From contig NZ_VTUY01000006.1 of the NCBI RefSeq assembly GCF_008364765.1, positions 117,169 through 181,168 of the forward strand: a stretch of 64,000 nt of DNA, written 5' to 3'. The position numbers and the translations under genes were made by a program. Each line of letters begins with the position of its first letter. The stretch's first letter is position 1. Shown here in pieces: positions 15,394-24,825 of this stretch. This DNA is from Bacillus sp. CH30_1T (GTDB taxonomy: Bacteria > Bacillota > Bacilli > Bacillales > Bacillaceae_B). Below the pieces are notes generated by a model. It was not told where the DNA came from and made no database searches. It was given only the letters and a program-made list of their open reading frames with translations.

Positions 15394-16926
15394 ATGAAGA
15401 AATGGCTTATCGTATTGGTAGGATTATTGGTAGTTTTCATGACGGCATGTTCAAGCAGTTCAAGTGGAGGTGGTGACAAAAGTAGCGGGGAAGTCTCCCA
15501 GGAGTTAACGTATGCGACAACTTCCGATGTAGTGGGGCTTTCACCTATATTAACAAACGATTCGGTTTCCTCTAACGTCATTGAACAAGTCTATGAAACT
15601 CTTTTCACGAGAAATCCAGAGTCGATGGAAATGGAGCCTTTGCTTGCTGAATCATATGAAACACCAGACGATAAAACTTGGGTTATTACACTAAAAGAAA
15701 ATATTAAATTTCATGATGGAACGGACTTTAATGCAAAAGCAGTTAAATACACATTCGATAAATTTATGGATCCTGAAACAGCTGCACCCCGTGCATCACT
15801 ATTGGAGCCCATTGAGTCAGTGAATGTTGTGGATGACTATACGGTTGAAATTAAAACGAAATATCCATATGGACCATTATTGGCAGCATTGTCACATACA
15901 AATTCATCAATTGTCAGTCCGGCAGCGGATGAATCTCAAAATTTAATGAAGGAACCTGTAGGAACCGGCCCCTTTAAATTCGTAAGTTGGACACCGGGAG
16001 ATCAGGTGGTAATCGAGAAAAACGAAGGTTATTGGCAGGATGCTCCAAAGCTTGAGAAAGTCGTTTTCAAAGTGGTACCAGAAGTGACGACAGCCATTTC
16101 CATGCTTCAAACAGGGAAAGTTCAATTTATTGATGCCATTCCTACCGAACAATTACAACGTGTAGAGTCTCTAAAGAATGTAGAGGTATCCAAGCAAGAA
16201 GGGACACCTGTTTACTATATGGGATTCAATATGGAAAAAGAGCCGATGAATAATCCTGAGTTTCGCCAGGCAGTAGCTTATGCACTCGATCGTGAAGCAT
16301 ATGTGAAAAAGTTGAATGGACTTGGTATCGAAGGGAACAGTGTAATCGGGCCAAAGGTATTCGGGTATGATGAGTCAGCAAATGAAGCCGGGTATCAGCA
16401 TGACCTGGAAAAAGCGAAAGAACTGGTGAAAAAGAATAACTTTAAAGAAAAAGAGTTTACGATATTAGTAGCGAATCGTGATAGTTATATGCTGATGGCA
16501 GAAATTGCCCAATCGCAGTTACAGGAAGCAGGCTTGAAAGTATCCATTGAGACAATGGAATGGGGAACATTCTTAGATACAGCGCGTGATGGAAAATATG
16601 ACATGACGTTCCTCGGCTGGTCCAATACAACTTCAGATGGAAGTGAGCTATTATATCCAAACTTTCATTCAGATAACGTAGGATCATCCAATCGTGTCCG
16701 ATACAGTAATCCTGATTTCGATAAACTCGTAAATGAATCGAGAGAAAATGTTGATCAGAATGTCCGTGCTGAGAAACTGGATGAAGCGAATAAATTACTG
16801 GTTAAAGATGCACCGGTCATCGTCATGAATCATGGAGTGGTAACAGCAGCAACGGATCAATCTGTAAAAGGTCTTAAATTAGATCCGACTGGTCAATGGT
16901 CGTTATACAACGTTTACAGAGAGTAG
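15394..16926 (+). CDS. Peptide ABC transporter substrate-binding lipoprotein (family 5)
   Basis: A 510-residue SBP_bac_5 protein. A signal peptide ends with the lipobox FMTAC (Cys at about residue 19), followed by a Ser/Gly linker. Visible family features are LAESYETPDDKTWVITLKENIKFHDGT and PVGTGPFKFVSW. It binds the peptide or glutathione-like solute outside the membrane. The ligand cannot be told from sequence; the gamma-glutamyltransferase at the end of the operon suggests gamma-glutamyl compounds. Confidence 0.9.
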   Translation: MKKWLIVLVGLLVVFMTACSSSSSGGGDKSSGEVSQELTYATTSDVVGLSPILTNDSVSSNVIEQVYETLFTRNPESMEMEPLLAESYETPDDKTWVITLKENIKFHDGTDFNAKAVKYTFDKFMDPETAAPRASLLEPIESVNVVDDYTVEIKTKYPYGPLLAALSHTNSSIVSPAADESQNLMKEPVGTGPFKFVSWTPGDQVVIEKNEGYWQDAPKLEKVVFKVVPEVTTAISMLQTGKVQFIDAIPTEQLQRVESLKNVEVSKQEGTPVYYMGFNMEKEPMNNPEFRQAVAYALDREAYVKKLNGLGIEGNSVIGPKVFGYDESANEAGYQHDLEKAKELVKKNNFKEKEFTILVANRDSYMLMAEIAQSQLQEAGLKVSIETMEWGTFLDTARDGKYDMTFLGWSNTTSDGSELLYPNFHSDNVGSSNRVRYSNPDFDKLVNESRENVDQNVRAEKLDEANKLLVKDAPVIVMNHGVVTAATDQSVKGLKLDPTGQWSLYNVYRE

Positions 16927-16934
16927 GGGTAAGG

Positions 16935-17939
16935 ATGACAACAGATCTATTATCTGTAAAGAACTTAGTCACAGCTTTTCGGACGGCAGATGGTGATGTG
17001 TCGGCTGTCCGGGGAGTATCATTCTCTATAAAAAAAGGAGAGACCCTTTGTGTCGTAGGGGAGTCAGGGTGCGGAAAAAGCATTACCTCTTTATCCGTGA
17101 TGGGGCTGCTTCCAAGCAATGGATTCATCAAGGAAGGCAGTATTGATTTCAAGGATCGGAATATAACCCAATTATCTGCAGAGGAACTGAGAAAGATTCG
17201 CGGTAAGGATATATCAATGATTTTCCAGGAGCCTATGACGGCGCTGAACCCGGTTTTGACAATCGGGTATCAATTGAGAGAACCGCTCATTTTACATCAT
17301 AAGCTAAATAAATCAAATGCTCATAAACAAGGGATTGAGTTATTGAAGCAAGTAGGGATCCCTTATCCTGAAAAAAGAATGAAACAGTATCCTCATGAGT
17401 TAAGTGGAGGAATGAGGCAGAGAGTCATGATTGCCATTTCACTCGCCTGTCACCCCCAATTACTCATTGCGGATGAACCGACTACTGCCTTGGACGTGAC
17501 CATTCAAGCTCAAATCCTTGATTTAATCCAAGATTTGAAAGATAAGCTTGGCATGGGCGTTATGATGATAACACATGATATGGGGGTTGTGGCAGAAGTA
17601 GCGGATCGAGTGATGGTCATGTATGCAGGGGAAAAAGTAGAGGAGGGATCAGTAGAATCCATTTTTGAAAATCCCCAGCATCCCTATACCAAGGGATTGT
17701 TGAAATCTGTACCCAATTTGGATGAACCCGATTTTGAACTTGAGGCAATCCCTGGTTCACTTCCAAATATTAATGAAGAAATCAACGGGTGTCGTTTTCA
17801 TCCCCGGTGTCCTTATGCAATGGAAAAGTGTGTCGTTCAAGTTCCGGATGATTTTGAATTGCAAGGAGACCACAGAGTGAAATGCTGGCTACAGGAGGTA
17901 GACGAAGGTGCCGACAACCGTCAAAAAGTCCATACTTAA
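16935..17939 (+). CDS. Peptide ABC transporter ATP-binding protein (DppD/OppD type)
   Basis: A 334-residue ATPase with Walker A GESGCGKSIT, signature LSGGMRQRV, Walker B LLIADEPTTALD and the C-terminal oligopeptide/dipeptide domain with Cys-containing GCRFHPRCPYAMEKC. ATG at 16935 follows TAGGGGTAAGG. It overlaps the next ATPase gene by 32 bases, so the two are coupled. Confidence 0.92.
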   Translation: MTTDLLSVKNLVTAFRTADGDVSAVRGVSFSIKKGETLCVVGESGCGKSITSLSVMGLLPSNGFIKEGSIDFKDRNITQLSAEELRKIRGKDISMIFQEPMTALNPVLTIGYQLREPLILHHKLNKSNAHKQGIELLKQVGIPYPEKRMKQYPHELSGGMRQRVMIAISLACHPQLLIADEPTTALDVTIQAQILDLIQDLKDKLGMGVMMITHDMGVVAEVADRVMVMYAGEKVEEGSVESIFENPQHPYTKGLLKSVPNLDEPDFELEAIPGSLPNINEEINGCRFHPRCPYAMEKCVVQVPDDFELQGDHRVKCWLQEVDEGADNRQKVHT

Positions 17940-18906
17940 GTTAGAAAGTGTGAAAAAATACTACCCTATCAAGGGGGGATTACTCAAAAGAGTTCAAGGT
18001 CATGTGAAAGCAGTAGAGGATGTCAGTTTAGAAATGTTTGAGGGTGAGAGTTTAGGTGTTGTCGGGGAATCCGGGTGTGGTAAATCTACATTAGGCAGAG
18101 CCGTACTAGGGCTAGAATCTGTGACTGAAGGAAAAGTGATCTTTCGGGGACAGGAGCTTCAGCATTTATCCGATCGTAACCGACTTCCCTTCAAGAAACA
18201 AATGCAAATGATTTTTCAGGATCCATATGCTTCACTGAATCCAAGACAGCGAATAGGAGATGCCCTTGAAGAAGTTTTTATCATGCATACCAAGCTGTCC
18301 AGCAAAGATAGAAGAGAGAAAGTAATCGACCTGCTTAAAGAGGTAGGCCTCAAGGAAGAACATTATGACCGATATCCACATGAGTTCAGCGGGGGCCAGC
18401 GCCAAAGAATAGGAATCGCTCGTGCCATAGCATTGAATCCTTCTGTCATTATTTGTGATGAAGCAGTTTCTGCACTCGATGTATCCGTGCAGGCACAAGT
18501 TCTGAAACTGTTAAAGACTCTTCAGTCAAAATACGGTTTAACCTATTTATTCATCTCTCATGATCTGGGAGTGGTACGTTATTTTTGTAATCGGGTAATG
18601 GTGATGTACTTAGGAAACACGGCTGAATTGGCATCTGCCAAACAGCTTTACGAAAACCCATTGCACCCTTATACGAAGGCTCTCTTGTCATCTATCCCCC
18701 GTCCTTCAATCGAGAGGAATCGGAAGAGGATCCGGTTGGAAGGGGAAATCCCAAATCCTGCAAATCCTCCTTCGGGATGTACATTCCATACACGCTGTCC
18801 GATTGCTACAGAGATATGTAAGCAAAAGAAGCCAGTTTGGCGTGATATGGGAGATCAACATTATGTAGCGTGTCATCATGTCGAAAAAGGAAGTGAACTA
18901 CTATGA
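17908..18906 (+). CDS. Peptide ABC transporter ATP-binding protein (DppF/OppF type)
   Basis: A 332-residue ATPase with Walker A GESGCGKSTLG, signature FSGGQRQRIG, Walker B VIICDEAVSALD and a C-terminal GCTFHTRCP element. The GTG start at 17908 has GGAGG nine bases before it and lies inside the upstream ATPase gene. Its stop overlaps the start of the next gene (ATGA). Confidence 0.92.
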   Translation: MPTTVKKSILKLESVKKYYPIKGGLLKRVQGHVKAVEDVSLEMFEGESLGVVGESGCGKSTLGRAVLGLESVTEGKVIFRGQELQHLSDRNRLPFKKQMQMIFQDPYASLNPRQRIGDALEEVFIMHTKLSSKDRREKVIDLLKEVGLKEEHYDRYPHEFSGGQRQRIGIARAIALNPSVIICDEAVSALDVSVQAQVLKLLKTLQSKYGLTYLFISHDLGVVRYFCNRVMVMYLGNTAELASAKQLYENPLHPYTKALLSSIPRPSIERNRKRIRLEGEIPNPANPPSGCTFHTRCPIATEICKQKKPVWRDMGDQHYVACHHVEKGSELL

Positions 18907-20516
18907 AGATGGATCATTTATATCAACCGTATTCTTCAATACGTAATACCGTTTTTGCAAAGAAAGGAATGGTTGCTACTTCTCAGCCACTTGCATCTCA
19001 GGCAGGATTGGAGATATTACAAAAAGGCGGAAATGCGATAGATGCTGCGATTGCCACTGCGGCTGCGCTGACAGTAGTTGAACCTACATCAAATGGAATT
19101 GGTGGTGATGCATTTGCCCTGGTGTGGGTAAAAGGGGAACTTCATGGTTTGAATGCAAGCGGACCTTCTCCAAAAAGTATTTCCATTGAAGATGTTAAAA
19201 GGAAAGGGCATGAAGGGATGCCTGTGCATGGAGCTGTCCCTATAACCGTTCCAGGTGCCCCTTCAGCATGGGCAGAGCTATCAAGCAAATTTGGTAAGCT
19301 TCCATTAAATGAGGTGCTGGCACCAGCGATTCGATATGCTGAAGAAGGGTATCCAATCAGTCCTGTACTTGGGAAGTATTGGGGATTGGCCTATAAGAAA
19401 TTCAGGGAATTATTTAAAGATGATAAAAAATTTCAGCCCTGGTTCGATACATTTGCACCCGATCAGAGAGCACCTCTTATTGGAGAGATATGGACATCAC
19501 CGGGTCACGCCGCGACTCTCAGGTTGATTGCAGAGTCAAATGGAGAGAGTTTCTATAGGGGAGAGCTCGCGGAAAAGATTTCTTCCTATGTCGAGAGGTG
19601 TGGTGGTTACTTATCCAAGGAAGATCTTTCAGAATATAAAGCGGAATGGGTGACCCCGATATCAACAAACTACAAAGGTTATGATGTTTGGGAGATTCCT
19701 CCTAACGGTCAAGGGCTGGTTACCTTGATGGGACTAAATATCGTGAAAGGCTTCAATTTATCAGAAAAAGACGCAGTTGATACATATCACAAACAAATCG
19801 AATCCATGAAGCTTGCCTTTACCGATGGAAAAGCATTTATCACAGAAGAAAAAGAAATGCCGATTTCTGTGGAACATTTGTTATCTGAAGGATACGCACG
19901 CTCAAGACGGGAAATGATTGAACAAGACGCGATCACTCCAAAAGAATTTCAGCCCCAAAAAGGCGGTACGGTCTACCTGGCTGCTGCTGATGATGAGGGG
20001 AATATGGTTTCCTTCATTCAAAGTAACTATATGGGATTTGGTTCAGGTATTGTGATTCCGGGTACCGGTATTTCCATGCAGAACAGGGGGCATGATTTCT
20101 CTTTAGATCCTGATCATCCCAATGCACTAAAGCCCGGAAAGAAAACATATCATACGATCATTCCTGGATTCTTGACAAAAGGAGAAGAGGCAATAGGTCC
20201 ATTTGGTGTGATGGGTGGGTATATGCAACCTCAGGGACATTTCCAAGTAGTGATGAATACGATTGATTTTCATTTAAATCCACAAGCTGCTTTGGATGCA
20301 CCAAGGTGGCAATGGTTAAAGGATAAAGAAGTTCTGGTTGAGCCCAATTTCCCCAATCACATTGCCCAGGCATTGGCCAGGAGGGGGCATCATATTCAAG
20401 TAGCGACAGATCACGGATCTTTCGGAAGAGGCCAGATCATTTGGAGAAATCCGACATCGGGAGTTCTAATGGGAGGTACAGAGTCACGGACCGATGGGGC
20501 CATTTCGGCTTGGTGA
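18903..20516 (+). CDS. Gamma-glutamyltransferase family protein (YwrD-like)
   Basis: A 537-residue Ntn-hydrolase of the GGT family. The autocleavage nucleophile is Thr356 in KGGTVYLAAADDEGN; the large-subunit start MVATSQPLASQAGLEIL and the GGNAIDAA motif are present. No signal peptide is seen, unlike exported Bacillus Ggt, so it matches cytosolic YwrD. It overlaps the importer ATPase by four bases; the likely scheme is uptake of a gamma-glutamyl peptide and its cleavage inside the cell. Transferase against hydrolase activity is not resolved. Confidence 0.88.
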   Translation: MKMDHLYQPYSSIRNTVFAKKGMVATSQPLASQAGLEILQKGGNAIDAAIATAAALTVVEPTSNGIGGDAFALVWVKGELHGLNASGPSPKSISIEDVKRKGHEGMPVHGAVPITVPGAPSAWAELSSKFGKLPLNEVLAPAIRYAEEGYPISPVLGKYWGLAYKKFRELFKDDKKFQPWFDTFAPDQRAPLIGEIWTSPGHAATLRLIAESNGESFYRGELAEKISSYVERCGGYLSKEDLSEYKAEWVTPISTNYKGYDVWEIPPNGQGLVTLMGLNIVKGFNLSEKDAVDTYHKQIESMKLAFTDGKAFITEEKEMPISVEHLLSEGYARSRREMIEQDAITPKEFQPQKGGTVYLAAADDEGNMVSFIQSNYMGFGSGIVIPGTGISMQNRGHDFSLDPDHPNALKPGKKTYHTIIPGFLTKGEEAIGPFGVMGGYMQPQGHFQVVMNTIDFHLNPQAALDAPRWQWLKDKEVLVEPNFPNHIAQALARRGHHIQVATDHGSFGRGQIIWRNPTSGVLMGGTESRTDGAISAW

Positions 20517-20554
20517 TGAATGGTGATTGATCGAATGGAAGAGGGGGTGACATC

Positions 20555-21115
20555 ATGAAACAATGGCATTTATTTCTCGCTTTTTTTCGAGTAGGTATGT
20601 TGGGATTTGGAGGAGGACCTTCCTCCATTCCTCTTGTTCACAAAGAAGTAGTGGAAAAATATAAATGGATGAACGATGATGATTTCTCCGATGTTTTGGC
20701 TCTTGGGAATGCATTGCCTGGTCCGATTGCAACCAAGATGGCGGGGTATATCGGATTTCGGGTCGGTGGCTACTTAGGGATGATTAATGCCGTGTTGGCC
20801 ACCATCATTCCAACTATTGTTTTGATGGTTTTATTGCTGACTGTTCTAAATACTTATAAAGATAAGAATTGGGTACAGGGGATGGCGAGTGCAGTAGTTC
20901 CTGTAGTCGGCGTTATGCTGGGTGTATTAACGTGGGGGTTTGTCGAAAAGTCCCAAAATAGTATGGGCTGGAAAATAACCATCATTCTGCTGGCAGTGAG
21001 TGTTCTATTACTTTCCGTTTTAGGAGTTCACCCGGCTATCGTGATTGGTGCTTTACTAGGATTTGCCCTTCTGTCACGAAATCCAGGTCAGGAAAAGCAG
21101 GTGAAAGCATCATGA
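20555..21115 (+). CDS. Chromate transporter, short-chain subunit A (YwrB-like)
   Basis: A 186-residue membrane protein, one CHR domain, with the N-terminal signature RVGMLGFGGGPSSIPL and ALGNALPGPIATKMAGYIG. Short-chain CHR proteins work as two-gene pairs; the partner overlaps by four bases. In B. subtilis ywrA/ywrB encode such a pair that gives chromate resistance. Placement after a gamma-glutamyltransferase suggests another anion may be the native substrate. Confidence 0.9.
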   Translation: MKQWHLFLAFFRVGMLGFGGGPSSIPLVHKEVVEKYKWMNDDDFSDVLALGNALPGPIATKMAGYIGFRVGGYLGMINAVLATIIPTIVLMVLLLTVLNTYKDKNWVQGMASAVVPVVGVMLGVLTWGFVEKSQNSMGWKITIILLAVSVLLLSVLGVHPAIVIGALLGFALLSRNPGQEKQVKAS

Positions 21116-21645
21116 TTTATATTCAAATTTTCTTGGCTTTCTTCATTCCCGGAGTATTGGGATATGGAGGGGGGCCGGCATCAATACCATTGGTGGAAAA
21201 TGAAGTGGTTGATCATTATGAGTGGCTGACAGTAAGTGAGTTCAGTGAAGTTTTGGCGTTAGGAAATGCTTTGCCGGGACCTATAGCTACAAAGATGGCC
21301 GGTTACATAGGTTACCAGCAAGGCGGGGTGCCAGGGGCAATAGTCGGTGTGTTTGCAACAGTTGCCCCTTCATTAATCTTAATGATTATGTTACTCGGTT
21401 TATTAATGAAATATAAGGATTCCCCTAGAGTGAAGAAGATGACAAATTTGGTTCGTCCGACAATTGCAGTATTGTTAGGGGTCATGACGATTGGTTTCTT
21501 TACCAATGCTTATGAGGGAATTGGAATTTTTCAAACTGGATTGATTGCAGTGTGCAGTTATTTTCTACTTGAAAAATGGAAAGTGAGTCCAGCATACGTA
21601 ATAGGTGCTGCATTGCTATATGGGGCATTTTTCCTTGGTGCATAA
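21112..21645 (+). CDS. Chromate transporter, short-chain subunit B (YwrA-like)
   Basis: A 177-residue CHR-domain protein paralogous to the preceding one (GVLGYGGGPASIPLVENEVV and the shared ALGNALPGPIATKMAGYIG). The ATG overlaps the previous stop. The operon closes with a strong terminator at 21657-21694. Confidence 0.9.
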   Translation: MIYIQIFLAFFIPGVLGYGGGPASIPLVENEVVDHYEWLTVSEFSEVLALGNALPGPIATKMAGYIGYQQGGVPGAIVGVFATVAPSLILMIMLLGLLMKYKDSPRVKKMTNLVRPTIAVLLGVMTIGFFTNAYEGIGIFQTGLIAVCSYFLLEKWKVSPAYVIGAALLYGAFFLGA

Positions 21646-21656
21646 TGTGATGATGA

Positions 21657-21694
21657 AAGAGCTAACTTTGGAATGAAAGAGTTAGCTCTTTTTG
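21657..21694 (+). terminator. Terminator of the transporter-GGT-chromate operon
   Basis: AAGAGCTAACT and AGTTAGCTCTT pair perfectly across TTGGAATGAAAG, followed by TTT. Confidence 0.9.
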
Positions 21695-21803
21695 TCGTGT
21701 TTTTCATTGGAGAGTGTATTAAGTCAAGATTATGAGATTGGTATTAGAAGGAAAATGACAAAATTGATATAATAGTATAGTTAGTTTAAAGGAGAGGTAA
21801 CTT

Positions 21804-22484
21804 ATGAAGAGAGAAATCATCAACCACCACTTACTAACCTGCTCCAAGAATCAAATCATCCTCCAATCATCACGCCCACTCAAAACAATATCCTCAGGCG
21901 TCACCAATGCCGGAACAGGCTGGTATAAAACGTTTGTTAATCGCCATGTATCAAAAAATTACAATTGTGATAGCCATCATGAAGAGATGCAAGATTATCT
22001 CCAGCAAATAGGTGCAAAAAGAGAAGAAACGGTCGGGATGATGACGGCTGTTCAATTGGAAGATGTGTGCTGGGGGTTTTATGAGGAGGAGACATTTTCT
22101 GTATTCGTTGTCGTTACAGCAGGAGTCGGCAATGCCGTTGATGCAAGTATGAGTGACCGTCATTCGTTTGATCATTCACCCGGTACGATTAACATCTGGG
22201 TGTTCATCAATGGGAGAGTATCGGAGGCCGCAAGCATCCAAGGGATTATGACTGCAACAGAATCCAAGGTGAAAGCACTTGCAGCTCATAATGTGAAAGA
22301 TCCCGTTACAGGGAGTGGAGCAACGGGTACCTCTACTGACAGTATATTAATCGCGAGCACTGAAGAGGGAGTTCTTCTGGAATACGCAGGAACGATTACC
22401 CCTTTGGGAAAAAGGATTAGTAAAGGAGTTTATGAGTGCACCATCCACGCGATTTCCAAGTATAAGAAAAGGGTGGGTACCTGA
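21804..22484 (+). CDS. cbiZ: Adenosylcobinamide amidohydrolase (CbiZ)
   Basis: A 226-residue CbiZ-domain protein with SSGVTNAGTG near the start, TAGVGNAVDAS, GTINIWVFIN and a Thr/Ser-rich TGSGATGTSTDSILIAS. CbiZ cuts the aminopropanol arm from (pseudo)cobinamide to yield cobyrate so that the cobamide can be rebuilt. The start has AAAGGAGAGG upstream. It is coupled to cbiB and cobD. No cobalamin riboswitch precedes it. Confidence 0.88.
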   Translation: MKREIINHHLLTCSKNQIILQSSRPLKTISSGVTNAGTGWYKTFVNRHVSKNYNCDSHHEEMQDYLQQIGAKREETVGMMTAVQLEDVCWGFYEEETFSVFVVVTAGVGNAVDASMSDRHSFDHSPGTINIWVFINGRVSEAASIQGIMTATESKVKALAAHNVKDPVTGSGATGTSTDSILIASTEEGVLLEYAGTITPLGKRISKGVYECTIHAISKYKKRVGT

Positions 22485-23464
22485 TGATTCATCACTTGTT
22501 TGCTATAACAATCGCCTATTTGCTGGACCTATGGATTGGAGATCCTCCCCACTGGCATCATCCTGTTAAGTGGATGGGAAAGGCGATCTCTCGTTTAGAT
22601 CGCTGGTTGAATAAAGGGGGGGTTATAAAAAGGAAAGGTATAGTGATGGTATCGATATTGGTAGTGGCGGCGTTTATTCTTACCTCTTGCCTCATTTGGG
22701 CAAGTTACTCTATGCATACAATCTTAGGGATCTTGGTAGAAGCCATCGTCATCACGACGACCATCTCCCAAAAGAGCCTTAGATTGGCCGCTTTAGAAGT
22801 ATTGCAACCACTTGAAGAAAACGATCTGGAAACAGCAAGGGAAAAGCTTTCATATATCGTAGGCAGAGATACAGAAAACTTAAATGAAAGTGAAATTGTA
22901 AGAGGTACTGTTGAAACCGTTGCGGAAAATACAAGTGATGGGATAACGGCTCCTTTGTTTTGGGCATTGATTGGCGGTGCCCCTCTTGCCATCGTGTACA
23001 GATGTGTAAATACTTGTGATTCCATGGTGGGATACAAGAATAAGAGGTACATAGACTTTGGGTGGGCATCAGCCAAGCTGGATGACGTCCTGAATTGGAT
23101 TCCGAGTAGAATAACAGGATTCATCTTATTTTTCTGTGCACGGCCTGAATATTTCACTTACAAAGAAGGATTTCGAATTCTACTGGAAGACGCCAAGAAA
23201 CACCCTAGTCCAAACAGCGGCTGGGGAGAAGCGGCAGTGGCGGTGAGTCTAGGGGTTCAACTGGGCGGCCTCAACACGTATAAAGGGATGGTTTCCCATC
23301 GAGAAAAAATGGGAAGAAAGGTTTTTGAATTAGAGCGGAATCATATCTCTGCAACCATTGGCCGTATGCAGAAAGCGTGTTTTATTTTTATTATGATTCT
23401 TTGGATAGGGGGAGTACTTGTTGGAATTACCAGAACATGGATCGAATCCGCAATATACATATAG
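22484..23464 (+). CDS. cbiB: Adenosylcobinamide-phosphate synthase (CbiB/CobD)
   Basis: A 326-residue polytopic membrane enzyme that joins cobyrate with aminopropanol (phosphate). Signatures are DLWIGDPPHWHHPVKWMGK, ETVAENTSDGITAPLFWALIGGAP, YKNKRYIDFGWASAKLDDVLNWIPSR and SPNSGWGEAA. The start codon shares a base with the cbiZ stop. Together with CbiZ and the decarboxylase it remodels scavenged cobinamides. Confidence 0.92.
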   Translation: MIHHLFAITIAYLLDLWIGDPPHWHHPVKWMGKAISRLDRWLNKGGVIKRKGIVMVSILVVAAFILTSCLIWASYSMHTILGILVEAIVITTTISQKSLRLAALEVLQPLEENDLETAREKLSYIVGRDTENLNESEIVRGTVETVAENTSDGITAPLFWALIGGAPLAIVYRCVNTCDSMVGYKNKRYIDFGWASAKLDDVLNWIPSRITGFILFFCARPEYFTYKEGFRILLEDAKKHPSPNSGWGEAAVAVSLGVQLGGLNTYKGMVSHREKMGRKVFELERNHISATIGRMQKACFIFIMILWIGGVLVGITRTWIESAIYI

Positions 23465-24497
23465 AGCAATGGATATTTCGATGCCTGATCAAATCGTCGA
23501 CTTAAGTGCAAATATTAACTCCAGCGGTCCGCCAGATCGTTTAAAAAAGATATGGCAGGATCTATTAGGGGATATCGTGACGTATCCGGATCCTCACTCT
23601 GCATCCTTACGAAGAAAAATTGCCCGTAAAGAAGGGGTGGGGGAAGAAGAGATTCTCATAGGGAATGGTGGTGCTGAACTGATCCATCTTATTGGGAGAT
23701 GGTTGGCCCACTCGAATGTTCTCATCATTCATCCCACCTTTTCAGAATACGAAAAAGCTTGTCAAATCAATGACTGCACCATTCATCACCTACTTCTGGA
23801 AGAGAACGACTGGGATCTTGATTCAAAAAAGTTGGCAGCGTATCTTTCAAAGGTGGATGCTGTCTTTATATGTAATCCGACCAATCCGACTGGTGTGTTA
23901 TATTCAGCTTCAAAGATAAAAGAGATTGTTAAGGAAGCTCATAAAGAACATTGTTATGTGATTGTGGATGAAGCATTTTATGATTTTCCTTTGGAAGAGG
24001 TGACGGCAGCCCATCTGGTAAAGGAATACTCAAATCTAATGGTGTTAAGAAGCATGACGAAAATGTTTAGCATTCCTGGGATCCGCTTGGGTTTTCTAAT
24101 GGCTGGTGAGACAGTCGTGAAGGAACTGGGAAACTATCAAGTTCATTGGAGTGTGAACGGAGTCGCTCAAAAAGTAGGGGAAACACTCTTGGAGGAAACA
24201 GATTTCGTTCATCATACTAAATACATGGTGAAAAGGGAGAGGGAGAAGCTGTTTGCATTTTTCGACCAATCCAAATTTGACTATTCACCAAGTCAGACGA
24301 ACTTTTATCTCTTAAAGGATCCAGATCTTAACGATCAAACCGAGTTATTTCGTTTTCTGTTGGAGAATGGTATTGTGAGCCGCCATACCCATAATTTCAA
24401 AGGGTTGGATGGAAGGTGGTTAAGGTTTGCCGTTAAGGGAGAAAAAGAGCACGGAAAATTAATGGCCGTCTTAACGAGATGGAAATCCCGTCCTTAA
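23418..24497 (+). CDS. cobD: L-threonine-O-3-phosphate decarboxylase-like aminotransferase (CobD)
   Basis: A 359-residue fold-type I PLP protein, related to histidinol-phosphate aminotransferase. The N-terminus LPEHGSNPQY is the hallmark of the CobD/CobC group, followed by GNGGAELIHLI, CNPTNPTG, VDEAFYDF and the PLP lysine in SMTKMFSIPGIRLG. It should supply aminopropanol phosphate to CbiB. The start is TTG (23418 or 23421) after GGGGGAG, inside the end of cbiB (47-base overlap). Confidence 0.85.
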   Translation: MLELPEHGSNPQYTYRAMDISMPDQIVDLSANINSSGPPDRLKKIWQDLLGDIVTYPDPHSASLRRKIARKEGVGEEEILIGNGGAELIHLIGRWLAHSNVLIIHPTFSEYEKACQINDCTIHHLLLEENDWDLDSKKLAAYLSKVDAVFICNPTNPTGVLYSASKIKEIVKEAHKEHCYVIVDEAFYDFPLEEVTAAHLVKEYSNLMVLRSMTKMFSIPGIRLGFLMAGETVVKELGNYQVHWSVNGVAQKVGETLLEETDFVHHTKYMVKREREKLFAFFDQSKFDYSPSQTNFYLLKDPDLNDQTELFRFLLENGIVSRHTHNFKGLDGRWLRFAVKGEKEHGKLMAVLTRWKSRP

Positions 24498-24501
24498 ATA
24501 A

Positions 24502-24812
24502 AGAGGCTGGGACAAAAGTTTTTTATCCTAAGTCAAACCCGAACAAACCTGCTTCTTAGTGTGCAGATTTGTTCGGGTTTATTATTTATCTTCGAATCAT
24601 TTGATTTTAGCTGTTTCCAGCGGTTGATTGGAGTGCAAGACGAAGACTCCTGCGGGAAAGTAGCTTATGTGAGACCCCGCAGGCTTGCCGAGGAGGCTCA
24701 CGGGCTACCAGTGGAAAGCGTAGTCTTGCACGGAAATCATTAGCGGTATGAAGAACCTACACTTCTATTGTTCGTCTTTTTATCGTGGTTTTTTAGTTTT
24801 GTCCCAGCCTCT
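24502..24812 (+). repeat. Interspersed repeat, copy 2 (uninterrupted)
   Basis: AGAGGCTGGGACAAAA (24502-24517) and TTTTGTCCCAGCCTCT (24797-24812) are perfect 16-bp terminal inverted repeats. Inside are an AACCCGAAC...GTTCGGGTT hairpin and the body found at 93-527, but without the nested 125-bp block (GTGAGA joins directly to CCCCGCAGGC). It fills the space between the convergent cobD and symporter genes and may also act as a terminator for both. Confidence 0.9.
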
Positions 24813-24825
24813 TTTTATTCGATAT

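Noticed and set aside
21695-21803. Cobalamin riboswitch before cbiZ
   Set aside because: Only about 110 bases are available and the conserved B12-box (GCCACTG) is missing.
24561-24743. 60-codon open frame inside the large repeat
   Set aside because: It is made of repeat sequence and is not open over the same span in the other copy.
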